Shown here piece after piece: positions 41,488 to 50,858 of a DNA stretch of 64,000 nucleotides (positions are counted from its first letter, which is position 1; each line of letters begins with the position of its first letter). The position numbers and the translations under genes were made by a program. The notes under the pieces were generated by a model. It was not told the DNA's origin. It searched no databases and worked only from the letters and a program-made list of their open reading frames with translations. The DNA is from Paenibacillus paridis (GTDB taxonomy: Bacteria; Bacillota; Bacilli; Paenibacillales; Paenibacillaceae), in assembly GCF_006345825.1 (NCBI RefSeq), contig NZ_VCIX01000087.1, forward strand, positions 62,202-126,201, written 5' to 3'.

Positions 41488-44160
41488 TTACAGCAAACCT
41501 AATTTGCGGGCACATGCAACTGCTTCCGTTCGCCGCGTAACCTGCAATTTGTCAAAAATCATCCGATTATGGCCTTTCACTGTGCTCAGAGCAAGAAAAA
41601 GCCGCTCGCTGATTTCAAGGTTTGACCGTCCTTCTGCGATCAGCCGCAAAACCTCCAGCTCCCGTTCGCTTAACGGCTCAATCAGCAGCTCGGGATCCTC
41701 GAGTCTCTGTTGCGCACGTTCTACATCCAATTCAAAACCCTCAATCGTATAAGCAGTCAGCAGTTGTTCTAAGTAAGGCTGCATCCTTCCCGTTGCCGCC
41801 GCTTCGCACAATAGCCGATGCATCGGCCTTCCTTCGTCGACAAAGCTTCGGATAAAGCCTCCACGTTCAGCCATCTTCAAGGCTTCTGCTAGAATTTGCG
41901 AAGCCCGTGACTTTTCGCCAGATGCTTGCAGAACAACGGACAACAGCACCCTCACCTTCAGCTGCTCATGCTTTTGCTCTGCCGAATCCGCCTCCTCCTT
42001 AAGCCGTCCTAGCAGTGCCAGTGCCCCAGCCACGTCTCTTTGAGCCCATTGTACTCTAGCTTGACTAAGGCGACGCTCATGCTTTTGTGCCAGATCGTCG
42101 GCTGCGGGCATATCCCCCTGTTGTAGCCGCACAAGCACGAGCGTATCAACAATCGTAGGCAGCTGCTGCGTATAATGATGCTGCCGCGCCAAAAGCTCAG
42201 CATTAGCCAAGAGAGCAGCCGCTCCATTTTTTTCTCCCTCGGCAAGCTTTACCTTTGCTAAAAGCACCTCGCCCGCAACGACTCGATCCGTGCTGTCAAA
42301 CTGCTTCGCCAGATGCACGCTCTGCTCGCCATGCTGCTTAGCTCTATCCAAGTCGTTCCATTCATAAAAGATGCGGGCTAATCCCAGATGCGCCTCGCAA
42401 GCCACTGGAATAGGCGAGTCTCCTGTTATCGTTAGAACTCGCCGATAGGACTGTAACGCTTCTTCAAGCTCGTTTTCCGTTTCATGGATGTGCCCCAAGC
42501 CAAGGGTAGCCATAATCGAAATGATGGCATGCCCGATCATCTGGCTGCTCGATAGAGCTTCCATATAGGCTTTGCGGGCAGCGATACGATCACCTTGGAG
42601 ATGATATGCATAGCCAAGAGCCCAGTTCGTGGCTGTGCGGACGGGCAGGTTGTTAGCGTGCAAATATTCAAGAGCACGATTCGATTCAGTTATGATGGTG
42701 TCTGCTTGATGCGTGCTGACCGCCAGTGAAGCGCGAATTGCGGAAATATGTCCCAAAAGATCACGATTGTTATCGTCTGGCTCTGCAGTCCGCAGTGCTT
42801 GTTCAGCGGCTTGCAGTTTTTGTTCAACACCCGTCAATTGGCCAACCATCAGCATGGCCGAGGCATGCATCACCCATAAAGAGGGCATTTCATCCCGGTC
42901 TTTATTGGACAAGGAGTCGAGCCACTTCATGATAGGGTACACCGCTCCGCGAAAGAGCAAAGGCATCCCGTTTCCCTCCGCAAGCCGGGCAGCGCGCCGA
43001 TGATCCCCTGCCGCGCCTGCGTGATGAAAGGCGTCAAGCTCCTGGCCATGCTCTTCATACCATTTGCTCGCGCGTATATGCAATTGTGCCACTTGGCAAA
43101 CGCCATCTCCTGCATTCAAGGAATTGTTCTGAAGGAGTCGTTTCCGCAGCAACTCAGCAAACAGATGATGATAGCGATACCACTGCCGCTCGTTGTCCAG
43201 CGGGACGATGAATAAGTTGGCGCGCTCGAGAAGCTCCAATAATTGTTGTCCGGAAGGTGAGGGGGGCAGCTGCTCCTCGTCTTCGCTGCAAAGAACGGCA
43301 TCGCAAAGCGGGCCGGACAATCGCTCGAGAATGGAGGTGCGCAGCAAAAAAGCTTGGATGCTCGAGGGCTGCTGCAGTACTTCTTCAACAAGATAATCCA
43401 TGACGAACCGGTGGCTGCCTGTGAATGATTGAATGAAGCTAACGGGATCTTCATGTCCCTTCATAGATAATGCGGCTAGCTGCAGTCCGGCAATCCAGCC
43501 TTCCGTTCGGGATTCTAGCAAAGTAATATCATTGGCCGAAAGGCTTAACCCCATCACGCGAGTCAAAAATTCGGCAGCTTCACTCGAAGTAAAGCGCAGG
43601 TCTGAGGCGCGTACTTCCGCCAATTGGTTTCTGGCACGTAACCGCGCCAAGGGCAGCCGCGGAGCTTGGCGGGTAGTCATGATTACATGCGTTTGCGGCG
43701 GCATCTGCTCAATAAGCATCGCAATGGCATGGTCAATAGGTCCTGCATCCACTACGTGGTAATCGTCAAGAACAAGGATGAAAGGGTATGGAATGGCAAT
43801 GATCTCATTAAGCAAGGCTGTAATGATCGATTCGATTGGCGGGGGCTGTGGGGATTGGAGCAAAGCCAATACCCCTTCTCCACTGCTAGGGGCAATGGTT
43901 TGCAAAGCCGCGATGAGGTAGGTTAGAAAGCGTGTAGCGTCGTTATCCCCTTTGTCCATGGATAGCCAGGCAACTGGTCGGTCACAAGTGGCCAGCCATT
44001 CGGTAACGAGCGTCGTTTTGCCGTAGCCTGCAGAGCCAGAGATAATCGTTAATTTGCCCTGCAAGCCCTCTGCCAGCTGCTCAAATAGACGGCGTCGCAT
44101 AACAATTCCGGGACGGGACGGGGGCATATGTAATCTTGTAAACAGGATTGGAATAGTCAT
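41488..44160 (-). CDS. MalT-like LuxR-family transcriptional activator (STAND ATPase)
   Basis: An 890-residue signal-integrating activator. I start it at ATG 44158-44160; homologues begin the same way (ILFTRLHMPPSRPGIVMRRR). The N-terminal NTPase has Walker A IISGSAGYGKTTLV near 40-50 and Walker B LILVLDDYHVVDAG. A helical arm and TPR-like repeats (about 330-800) form the sensor. The C-terminal LuxR HTH (last 60 residues) reads LSERELEVLRLIAEGRSNLE and LALSTVKGHNRMIF. MalT-type proteins oligomerise on ATP and inducer binding. A perfectly placed promoter suggests the mRNA begins at the ATG itself. Target genes are unknown; it is not beside a maltose operon. Confidence 0.92.
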   Translation of the reverse strand: MTIPILFTRLHMPPSRPGIVMRRRLFEQLAEGLQGKLTIISGSAGYGKTTLVTEWLATCDRPVAWLSMDKGDNDATRFLTYLIAALQTIAPSSGEGVLALLQSPQPPPIESIITALLNEIIAIPYPFILVLDDYHVVDAGPIDHAIAMLIEQMPPQTHVIMTTRQAPRLPLARLRARNQLAEVRASDLRFTSSEAAEFLTRVMGLSLSANDITLLESRTEGWIAGLQLAALSMKGHEDPVSFIQSFTGSHRFVMDYLVEEVLQQPSSIQAFLLRTSILERLSGPLCDAVLCSEDEEQLPPSPSGQQLLELLERANLFIVPLDNERQWYRYHHLFAELLRKRLLQNNSLNAGDGVCQVAQLHIRASKWYEEHGQELDAFHHAGAAGDHRRAARLAEGNGMPLLFRGAVYPIMKWLDSLSNKDRDEMPSLWVMHASAMLMVGQLTGVEQKLQAAEQALRTAEPDDNNRDLLGHISAIRASLAVSTHQADTIITESNRALEYLHANNLPVRTATNWALGYAYHLQGDRIAARKAYMEALSSSQMIGHAIISIMATLGLGHIHETENELEEALQSYRRVLTITGDSPIPVACEAHLGLARIFYEWNDLDRAKQHGEQSVHLAKQFDSTDRVVAGEVLLAKVKLAEGEKNGAAALLANAELLARQHHYTQQLPTIVDTLVLVRLQQGDMPAADDLAQKHERRLSQARVQWAQRDVAGALALLGRLKEEADSAEQKHEQLKVRVLLSVVLQASGEKSRASQILAEALKMAERGGFIRSFVDEGRPMHRLLCEAAATGRMQPYLEQLLTAYTIEGFELDVERAQQRLEDPELLIEPLSERELEVLRLIAEGRSNLEISERLFLALSTVKGHNRMIFDKLQVTRRTEAVACARKLGLL

Positions 44161-44166
44161 ATTTAA

Positions 44167-44196
44167 ATTATAAAGACCGTCGTTCTCCACCGTCAA
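44167..44196 (-). promoter_or_regulatory. Promoter giving a probable leaderless mRNA
   Basis: On the minus strand TTGACG (44191-44196) is 18 bases from consensus TATAAT (44167-44172). The ATG starts exactly seven bases past the -10, so +1 should be the A of the start codon. No Shine-Dalgarno sequence precedes that ATG. Confidence 0.6.
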
Positions 44197-44240
44197 CTAA
44201 AGCACGGGATACGGATGAATATTATTTTCGAAAATACAAG

Positions 44241-44284
44241 GTGAAACGGCTCTTTAGCTAGGCTTAGCCCCGAACCGCTTCATC
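44241..44284 (-). terminator. Weak terminator candidate after the siderophore-binding gene
   Basis: Plus-strand arms GGTGAAACGG and CCGCTTCATC pair with G-U steps; an inner GGCT/AGCC pair lies in the loop. The T-run is poor (TTGTATTTTC on the minus strand). Confidence 0.35.
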
Positions 44285-44299
44285 TTTTCTTGAATACCC

Positions 44300-45256
44300 T
44301 TATTCCTTACCTATAAAATGCTCAATAAACACATCCAGTTGGTATTCCAAGCTCAGCGGATCATTAAAGTAGAAGCGCTTGGCATCGACTTCGAAGACGT
44401 GATTGTTTTGGACAACGGGAAGGCTCTTATAAACCTGCGTATCTTGAAAAGAGTTGTCTTCATCGGCATCCTTGCTGAATATAACGTAATCGCCAAGGTA
44501 ATCATTTAACACTTCCGTTGACAAAGCTAAATAACCTTCCGTTTTCGTTCCCTCTTCGACTTTCTGGGGCATAGCAAACTTTAAGTCCCCATAGAGCAGC
44601 TCGGTTCCGCGACCAAAGTTATACCCGTATACGTAGAGCTGCTTGTTAAACGTCTCGATAACGGAAACCGTCGCGTTTTCCCCAATTTTCGCCCGAATCT
44701 CTTCTCCAGCCTTTTGGGTTCGAACTTGAAAATCGTTGACCCAAGCCTGCGCTTCTTTTTCTTTATTGAGCAATTTCCCAACTTCCAGCTGTTGCTCCAA
44801 ATAATTCAATTTATTATACGTGTAAGTAACCGTAGGCGCAATTTGCTCAAATTTATCGATATTCTGAATATCGGAGAGCCCGATAATAAGGTCTGGCTGC
44901 AGCTCAAGGATTTTTTCCAAACTTTCGTCACTTACCGCCTCAACGTCCTTTAACTGCTCTTCAAAGTTCGGATTCGATTTGGACATTTCGTCTACCCCAA
45001 CCAAAGGCACGTCCAGCGCCATAACATTACCGGTCAAAAAACGCGTAAGCACGACGACGCGCTTAGGATTTCTTGGGACCTCGACAGGCCCTTTCTCCGA
45101 TTGATAGATTACTGTAGCAGATTCCGCATCCGCAGAAGCCTCTGGGGACGCGCTTGGCGCATTGCTAGCTTGATTGGCATTATTTGCTTGGTTTCCGCTG
45201 CAAGCTGTCACAAGCACCCCCAAAATGAGGACAAGCGGAATAAAAAACTTTCTCAT
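44300..45256 (-). CDS. Iron-siderophore ABC transporter substrate-binding lipoprotein
   Basis: A 318-residue FhuD/FeuA-type binding protein. Lipobox VTAC gives Cys19 as anchor; an Asn/Ala/Ser-rich linker follows. The two lobes are seen as VPRNPKRVVVLTRFLTGNVM and SLEKILELQPDLIIGLSDIQ, joined by a long helix, then TVSVIETFNKQLYVYGYNFG. ABC permease and ATPase genes are absent, so it must dock with a permease encoded elsewhere. A Fur box lies about 50 bases before the ATG, and a Btr-like regulator gene lies upstream, pointing to iron-limited induction by a ferri-siderophore of the bacillibactin/enterobactin type (inference). Start ATG follows GGGAGAG. Confidence 0.93.
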   Translation of the reverse strand: MRKFFIPLVLILGVLVTACSGNQANNANQASNAPSASPEASADAESATVIYQSEKGPVEVPRNPKRVVVLTRFLTGNVMALDVPLVGVDEMSKSNPNFEEQLKDVEAVSDESLEKILELQPDLIIGLSDIQNIDKFEQIAPTVTYTYNKLNYLEQQLEVGKLLNKEKEAQAWVNDFQVRTQKAGEEIRAKIGENATVSVIETFNKQLYVYGYNFGRGTELLYGDLKFAMPQKVEEGTKTEGYLALSTEVLNDYLGDYVIFSKDADEDNSFQDTQVYKSLPVVQNNHVFEVDAKRFYFNDPLSLEYQLDVFIEHFIGKE

Positions 45257-45304
45257 ACAACGACTCTCTCCCTTTTGAATAACGATGTGGCCATGATTTT
45301 ATCT

Positions 45305-45323
45305 GATTATGAAAATCATTATC
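45305..45323. promoter_or_regulatory. Fur box
   Basis: GATTATGAAAATCATTATC matches the 19-base Fur consensus GATAATGATAATCATTATC at 16 positions on the complementary reading. It sits ahead of the siderophore-binding gene and past the stop of the regulator gene. Confidence 0.8.
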
Positions 45324-45383
45324 ATCATTATAGGGGGCCATCCTGCACCTATCCATGCCTTTTTGTACGGAAATGAGCTTGGA

Positions 45384-47039
45384 CTATTGGTTGCCAGAAA
45401 ATAAAGCTACCGCACGCCCAAGCTGCAATTGAATGGAAACCGGGTTGTAAGGCACCCATTCATCCTTATCCAGCAGCTTCACATGATTCTGCCTTACGGC
45501 GGGAAGCTCTCTCCAATCCGAAGACAGAAATATTCTTTCCGCATGCGCCGTAGAGCCTTTGGTATCGGGAAATACAATGACAAATATTCGTGATCCTGCA
45601 TAATCAACAAGCTCTGATCTTTCAATCGGAACGGAATGAAATTCATCACCCAGCTTTTCAAGCTCTTGTCCAATCTTTGCTGGGGGCTGTAACCCTAGTG
45701 ATTGATACATCACATATCCGACATTACGCGCTCCGTAAACGAGCAGCTCCTCGGGCTTAATAACCAAAATCGTGAAGGTTTCATTTGCAACTCCACTTTG
45801 CTGCACGATGGCTCTGGCAGCCTGCTCCTCCTTTTCAAATACAGCAAGCCATTCCTCTGCCCGTTCGCTGCGCTGAATCGCCTGAGCGATAAGCCGGAGA
45901 TGATCCTTCCATCCCATTTTCATCCATGGAACTTCAACGATGGGTGCCGCACCTCGCAAATGGCCTAAAGGAAGACCAAATTGATGCATATGCTCATTTG
46001 CCGCAATAATCAGCTCGATGTCGTGATCAAGCAAAACCGACCTCACCTGTTCAGCAGAACCATTGGCATTAATGAACATCATGCTTTGCGTTGGCGGCAG
46101 GTCCATCGTATTCAAGTATTCACTGCTTTCCGAAATAATGACAGAAGGCACCAGCCCAAGCAACAGCAAATGACTAGCATATGGCGCGAGCAGCACGGCG
46201 ATTCGTTGTAATGAGCCGCCGCTGTAATCCGAAGGCGAAACACCGGTTTGCTGCTTGAAGCGTCGGCTGAGATAAAATTCGTCCTTGTACCCCACCTTCT
46301 GCGCGATCTCCCGCAGTGTGCCCGAACCGCTCATTAATAGCTCCTTGGCTCGGTGAACGCGCAGCCTTGATAAATATCCATTAGGCGTGAACCCTGTTAA
46401 CTGTCTAAAGAGGATCGAATAGTGAGATTGGCTTATGCCTGCCATGGCGGCCAATTGCTCACGCGTGATTTTTTCGCCATAGTGGTTCTCCAAATAAGTA
46501 ATGCTGCGTTCCATATAAGGCTGCTCACTTGCCGCATATTTAGCGTCCTGCTGCTCCAGAAGCCTTAGCATGATTTGATAAAAGGTTATTTGATTTTGTA
46601 CATGTCTTGCCTCGTTTGCCGGCAACCGGTGGATATAAAGCTCTTCCACATCAGCCACAATCTGAGGCTTATGCGAGAAGAACAACACACTTGAACGAGA
46701 GGCAATCTCGCTTCTTTGAACCATCGCACCGGATGACAGCGGGCTCGCCTGCTCCTGGGAACTGATCGAAAGCATGTAAGTATGAAGAGGCTGCGATAAG
46801 TTTCCAATTAAGGCGGCATGGCTTTGTGCCGGGAGAAGGATGACACTCCCCTCCGCAAGTTCATAGGATTGATCATTGATTCGGAAAGTGCCCTTGCCTC
46901 CGGCAATCGCAAGAATCACGGCTAGACTCTCATGAATTTTATGCATGGGCTGATTTGAGGTGCTGTACAGCGAATGTATGCTGCCAATCGTATATAAAGG
47001 AAAGTGGGACTCCGCCCATTCCGAGACCACGTTTTTCAT
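45384..47039 (-). CDS. Btr-like AraC regulator fused to a siderophore-binding domain
   Basis: A 551-residue protein resembling B. subtilis Btr (YbbB). Start is ATG 47037-47039 behind GGAGG; the TTG-type reading five codons earlier is not favoured. Domain order: cupin (about 15-125; SLAVILAIAGGKGTFRINDQ), AraC HTH pair (about 165-270; ITREQLAAMAGISQSHYSIL; GTLREIAQKVGYKDEFYLSR), and a C-terminal periplasmic-binding-protein fold (about 285-550; VHLIA-type lobes, e.g. HDIELIIAANEHMHQFGLPL). In Btr this last domain binds ferri-bacillibactin in the cytosol and activates the feu genes (family knowledge). Here it likely activates the adjacent binding-protein gene. Confidence 0.9.
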   Translation of the reverse strand: MKNVVSEWAESHFPLYTIGSIHSLYSTSNQPMHKIHESLAVILAIAGGKGTFRINDQSYELAEGSVILLPAQSHAALIGNLSQPLHTYMLSISSQEQASPLSSGAMVQRSEIASRSSVLFFSHKPQIVADVEELYIHRLPANEARHVQNQITFYQIMLRLLEQQDAKYAASEQPYMERSITYLENHYGEKITREQLAAMAGISQSHYSILFRQLTGFTPNGYLSRLRVHRAKELLMSGSGTLREIAQKVGYKDEFYLSRRFKQQTGVSPSDYSGGSLQRIAVLLAPYASHLLLLGLVPSVIISESSEYLNTMDLPPTQSMMFINANGSAEQVRSVLLDHDIELIIAANEHMHQFGLPLGHLRGAAPIVEVPWMKMGWKDHLRLIAQAIQRSERAEEWLAVFEKEEQAARAIVQQSGVANETFTILVIKPEELLVYGARNVGYVMYQSLGLQPPAKIGQELEKLGDEFHSVPIERSELVDYAGSRIFVIVFPDTKGSTAHAERIFLSSDWRELPAVRQNHVKLLDKDEWVPYNPVSIQLQLGRAVALFSGNQ

Positions 47040-47156
47040 AACCAAAGCCTCCATTAAAGTACACGGTGCATTTATGCTAATGATTGTGTTGACTCCATCC
47101 TATCATATTTTTCAATGAGAAATTAGCCCAGCGGGATCGGTATGACCAGCACTTAG

Positions 47157-47180
47157 GCAAAAAGAAGAGGGCATCCCTCT
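47157..47180 (-). terminator. Terminator candidate after the gene at 47235-47864
   Basis: AGAGGG-CAT-CCCTCT (47166-47180) forms a six-base stem, and on the minus strand is followed by CTTCTTTTT. The stem is short. Confidence 0.5.
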
Positions 47181-47234
47181 AAAGGTCATAGAACCTTCAT
47201 TGGAATACCCCCTATTTTTTTAGAAAAACATAGG

Positions 47235-47864
47235 TTAGTCAATGCCATTCTTTTCCCGAATGTCATACAAGCCTTGAAGCAATAGCTCCCCTGGATCCCG
47301 ATTCAGTTGCAAATGTGTGAGCAGGATATGCAGAGGAATAGCGCAAACATTATTCCCTTCGATAATCGATGGAAATCCTGCTTCAAAGACCGGACCGTGG
47401 TCTTCGTTCCAAGCTAGGCCGGCATGTACCTTCTCAGGGGCGAACTCTTCTGTAACCGCTTTGATGCATTGCGGGACGAGAATTTTGTCAATGATTGCCT
47501 TTGCTTCATCTTCGCTCGAAGCCGGTTGCGGAAGAGTTTTTCCGCCTTTGGTCTCCATAAGCTCAACAAAAAAAGAAGCCATCCAAAGGGCAGGATCATT
47601 GCCTGATTGGAATCTAGCAATCAACTCACGCAGAAAAAAACCGCAAGAGTATACACTATCCGATTCGTCCTTCACATGAAATACAAAAACCGGGCCGTAA
47701 GCTTCAAGGTTCAACACTTGCCCTTCAACGTTGTCAAATTGCGTTTTTAGAGCTACAACGCCATTATGATGAACAGCCTTTAGAAGCTCTGCCCATTTCT
47801 CCTCTGTCATGACCGGTTCCGTGCTGTTTACTTCCTCGTTTGTTGTCTCATTGTTCATTTTCAT
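47235..47864 (-). CDS. Hypothetical acidic protein
   Basis: A 209-residue protein I do not recognise. Start is ATG 47862-47864, five bases after GAGGGG. It is acidic, with no signal peptide or membrane span. It seems to hold two similar halves: VALKTQFDNVEGQVLNLEAY with GPVFVFHVKDESDSVYSCGF, and VHAGLAWNEDHGPVFEAGFP. Both have a GPVF element followed by a hydrophobic strand, and the second halves each end in a helix (LRELIARFQSGNDPALWMAS; LHILLTHLQLNRDPGELLLQ). That suggests an internal duplication. It is a cytosolic protein with no clear partners; role unknown. Confidence 0.75.
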   Translation of the reverse strand: MKMNNETTNEEVNSTEPVMTEEKWAELLKAVHHNGVVALKTQFDNVEGQVLNLEAYGPVFVFHVKDESDSVYSCGFFLRELIARFQSGNDPALWMASFFVELMETKGGKTLPQPASSEDEAKAIIDKILVPQCIKAVTEEFAPEKVHAGLAWNEDHGPVFEAGFPSIIEGNNVCAIPLHILLTHLQLNRDPGELLLQGLYDIREKNGID

Positions 47865-47987
47865 TGTCACCCCTCAGCTTCTATCATACCATTGAGAGAG
47901 AGCCGCTGGAACTACCTTAATGCAAGAGAAAATAGGTTAAATTTAGAATTGAAACATTATTGGATCCCTCAGGTTATAAAACCTTCC

Positions 47988-49664
47988 TTAACCATACGTC
48001 GGATACACGACACCCGGCGATGAAGCTGAATAAAAAGCACCATTCTCATACACTAATGTCTCATTTCCGTCCACGCCAAAAGAAATCTGTTTCTCACCGT
48101 ACTCCATAATACCTTCAACCCTGCGCGCAGTCATCCCGATCACCGCCTTCAGATTGCCTGTGCGGTCCGTCACCAGACGGATGCCTGATGGGAAACGATA
48201 CCGCAGCTTGCCGCTGACATAAATACTCGCCATCTCCTCTGTATTAATTAGCTCATAAGCTGTTCCATCAACCGTACGGCTGTAGGCGGTATGCTCGGCC
48301 AATGAAATGCCATGATCCAGTGGATAAGGCAGCAATCCGGTAAACCATAGCTCACTCCCGGTTGTCGGGAAAATACCACAGAGCCTTTCAATATAATCAA
48401 GCAAGCATAGTATGGACGGGGAATACGATTCCGTATAGCCCTCCTCTCCGGTCCACGGGCTGAGGCATTGCCCGAACTGTGTCATGCGTGACAGCGCCGA
48501 TATAATCGGCTGCAATATCCAGGTAAGCTCCACATAACGCTGATGATATTCAAAGGCATGCGGAGCACGAATGAGGCTGAGAAAGTTCGTTGCACCCGCC
48601 CAAGTATTATAGCTCGAAAAGGGATCAAACCGCGGATCCTCCATCGACAGCGATGTAAACGGATATTTTGCAAAAAACTTGGAGGTATTGAGCAAATATC
48701 GCCTCAGCATCCCGTCAAAAAAATCCCTGTCTCCCACCTCACTTGCAAGGACGCGGAGCAGCACATCGGATTGAACGCGCACGAATTGCCCCTGCTTATC
48801 CACATCATAAAAAAAATGATCCACTTGGTCAAAACAATGCTTCATCAGACTCTCCAACCCATGCTCCGCCTTTTCCCGCCACTGTTCGTCCGAGAGCCCA
48901 AGCTCGCGCGCCATTTGACCAAGATATTTGCGGCTGCAATATACGCTGGCAGTCAAATCCGGTGCTAAAAACGGCAAAATAGGAGAATCGGGATTCACGA
49001 GCGCCGGGTCATTCAAATGAGGAGTATCCGGCACATGCCAAAACCTTGGCGATAAATCATGGCCTGTGTCAAATGCGCAAAACGCCTCCACACAGCCCTT
49101 TCCCCGCGTATTGCGATATTGCGACAGCCAGTTATCATATCGAGATAACGCCTCGTACATCTGTGGTAAAAAGGATGGCGCTGTCTGATTTCTATGCAGC
49201 GCATAATGGTTCCAGGCACTTCTAGCCGGCGGCGTAACGAGCTGAATTTGCTTAAATACAGCGCCCTCTGCCGTAATTTTGTAAGGCACCAAGCCGTCTT
49301 CACGCTGCAGCGCTGCAAACTGGCTGTAGGTTGCTTCAGCAACAGACGGGATAAACCGAGAGCAAAGCTCGGCATTTATCGTTCCGGTACTCTCCAGCCA
49401 GCAGCCTAGATAGACCCCTCCCTCCTGAAGAATCGGTGCTTGTTGTGCATTTGGAACGATGCAATCCAGCAGCTTGCGCACCGCCCGGTAATACACTGAC
49501 TCCAGAACAGGCGACGAAGCAGAGAATTTCACCCCAGAGTCGATAAACTGCTGCAAAATAGCTTCGTCGGACGGTTTGCCTAGCTCACCTACCCGCTGAG
49601 CCACATCCAGATCCCCAAACAATTGCCGAAAGTAGTTCAGCTCACGCGGAGCATTCGTACTCAT
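47988..49664 (-). CDS. Six-hairpin (MGH1/GH63-like) glycoside hydrolase, specificity unassigned
   Basis: A 558-residue soluble protein with an (alpha/alpha)6-barrel pattern like GH37/GH63 enzymes. Key stretches are PQMYEALSRYDNWLSQYRNT with RGKGCVEAFCAFDTGHD, ALVNPDSPILPFLAPDLTAS, and YNTWAGATNFLSLIRAPHAF. TGEEGYTESYSPSILCLLDY probably holds the catalytic base. Acidic residues in the EAFCAFDTGHD and GEEGYTESYSP regions are the best catalytic candidates. There is no signal peptide. It is the last gene of the lpl-like locus, 50 bases after the GH105-type gene, so it should act on the imported oligosaccharide. Start ATG follows GGAGGAG. Linkage specificity cannot be read. Confidence 0.75.
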   Translation of the reverse strand: MSTNAPRELNYFRQLFGDLDVAQRVGELGKPSDEAILQQFIDSGVKFSASSPVLESVYYRAVRKLLDCIVPNAQQAPILQEGGVYLGCWLESTGTINAELCSRFIPSVAEATYSQFAALQREDGLVPYKITAEGAVFKQIQLVTPPARSAWNHYALHRNQTAPSFLPQMYEALSRYDNWLSQYRNTRGKGCVEAFCAFDTGHDLSPRFWHVPDTPHLNDPALVNPDSPILPFLAPDLTASVYCSRKYLGQMARELGLSDEQWREKAEHGLESLMKHCFDQVDHFFYDVDKQGQFVRVQSDVLLRVLASEVGDRDFFDGMLRRYLLNTSKFFAKYPFTSLSMEDPRFDPFSSYNTWAGATNFLSLIRAPHAFEYHQRYVELTWILQPIISALSRMTQFGQCLSPWTGEEGYTESYSPSILCLLDYIERLCGIFPTTGSELWFTGLLPYPLDHGISLAEHTAYSRTVDGTAYELINTEEMASIYVSGKLRYRFPSGIRLVTDRTGNLKAVIGMTARRVEGIMEYGEKQISFGVDGNETLVYENGAFYSASSPGVVYPTYG

Positions 49665-49714
49665 AATTGATTCTCCTCCATCCTATTGTGCAGCATTACG
49701 CCGTATCATCGTTC

Positions 49715-50839
49715 TTAGCTTAGAGCAGCCTCACCTTTTTCCTTCTCTATGCAGGCAAAAATAAACGGTGCCACCCCTTTGGAGTCATTAGAGACCACCT
49801 GTTCGCTAATATAATAAGTGAAGGAACCGTCGCGATAAGGCTCCCCGCCTAATCCCGCAACACGGTTAATGCCATGCACATGCACATTCCCAGCCTCATC
49901 TATCGCCGCTGCATGCTGCAGCAGTCCGTCATACCCTTGGTCAGCCGAAGCACGGTACTTCCCGCTAAGATAGCCCTGATTGAGCGCCTTTTGAGCTGCG
50001 TACACGATCATGGCCGAGCCGGAGCTTTCCAAATAATTACCGAAGCGCCCTTCCTCGCCAAGCACCTGATGCCACAGCCCGGTCGCGCTGTCCTGCACTC
50101 GTATTAAAGCCGCAAACAGCCGCTCATACGTGCCGATAAGCTGTCCTCGCAAGCTATGGCTAATAGGCATAAAGTCAAGAACATCGACGATAGCCATGCC
50201 GTACCAGCCAATCGCCCGTACCCAAGCATGAGGCGAACGGCCATGCTCCGGGTGCGCCCACTCCTGCTCCCTGCTTTCGTCGTAGGCATGGTGCAGCAGA
50301 CCCGTCAGCGGATTACGCGTGCGAGACTCGGCAATCAGAAGCTGGCTGGCCACATCATCCAGAAGTTCCAGCCGCTTCTCCATCCGTGCATATTCAGCAA
50401 GAAATGGAGCAGCCATATATAACCCATCCAGCCATACTTGGTAAGGGTATACCTTTTTGTGCCAGAAGCTCCCCTCCTCCGTGCGAGGCTGACCTTCCAG
50501 CTGGCTAATCAGCAGACGGGCTGCCTGCATGTAGTTGTCGGCCCCTGTTTGTTGATGCAAAAACAGCAGCACCTTGCCCTGATTGACCTGATCCAGATTG
50601 TAATCATTTAGATTATAGCTGCGAATTGAACCGTTTTCGGCAACGTAGGCATCGATATTTTTGCGAATATAGGACAAATATTCCTGTGAGCCGGTTCGCT
50701 CATACAAACGGGCGATCGCCAGCAGCAGGCAGCCGCTTTCATAATTCCAGCAATCACTCAAATAGGGGTGATCCGACAGCAGAGGATATTGCCTCATCAA
50801 AGAATCTACCGTTAGAACCGACCAGCTTTGTGTGGGCAT
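49715..50839 (-). CDS. GH88/GH105 unsaturated glucuronyl/galacturonyl hydrolase (YteR-like)
   Basis: A 374-residue intracellular (alpha/alpha)6 enzyme. Start is ATG 50837-50839 behind GAGGAG; a longer frame overlaps the permease gene. Family marks are WNYESGCLLLAIARLYERTG, VYPYQVWLDGLYMAAPFLAE with the catalytic Asp in the VWLDGLYM motif, HAWVRAIGWYGMAIVDVLDF with the second Asp/His region, and LWHQVLGEEGRFGNYLESSG. GH105 enzymes hydrate the double bond left by polysaccharide lyases and so split unsaturated rhamnogalacturonan disaccharides. Position behind lpl-type permease genes fits that role. Confidence 0.9.
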   Translation of the reverse strand: MPTQSWSVLTVDSLMRQYPLLSDHPYLSDCWNYESGCLLLAIARLYERTGSQEYLSYIRKNIDAYVAENGSIRSYNLNDYNLDQVNQGKVLLFLHQQTGADNYMQAARLLISQLEGQPRTEEGSFWHKKVYPYQVWLDGLYMAAPFLAEYARMEKRLELLDDVASQLLIAESRTRNPLTGLLHHAYDESREQEWAHPEHGRSPHAWVRAIGWYGMAIVDVLDFMPISHSLRGQLIGTYERLFAALIRVQDSATGLWHQVLGEEGRFGNYLESSGSAMIVYAAQKALNQGYLSGKYRASADQGYDGLLQHAAAIDEAGNVHVHGINRVAGLGGEPYRDGSFTYYISEQVVSNDSKGVAPFIFACIEKEKGEAALS

Positions 50840-50858
50840 AGGACTCCTCTCCTCCTCA

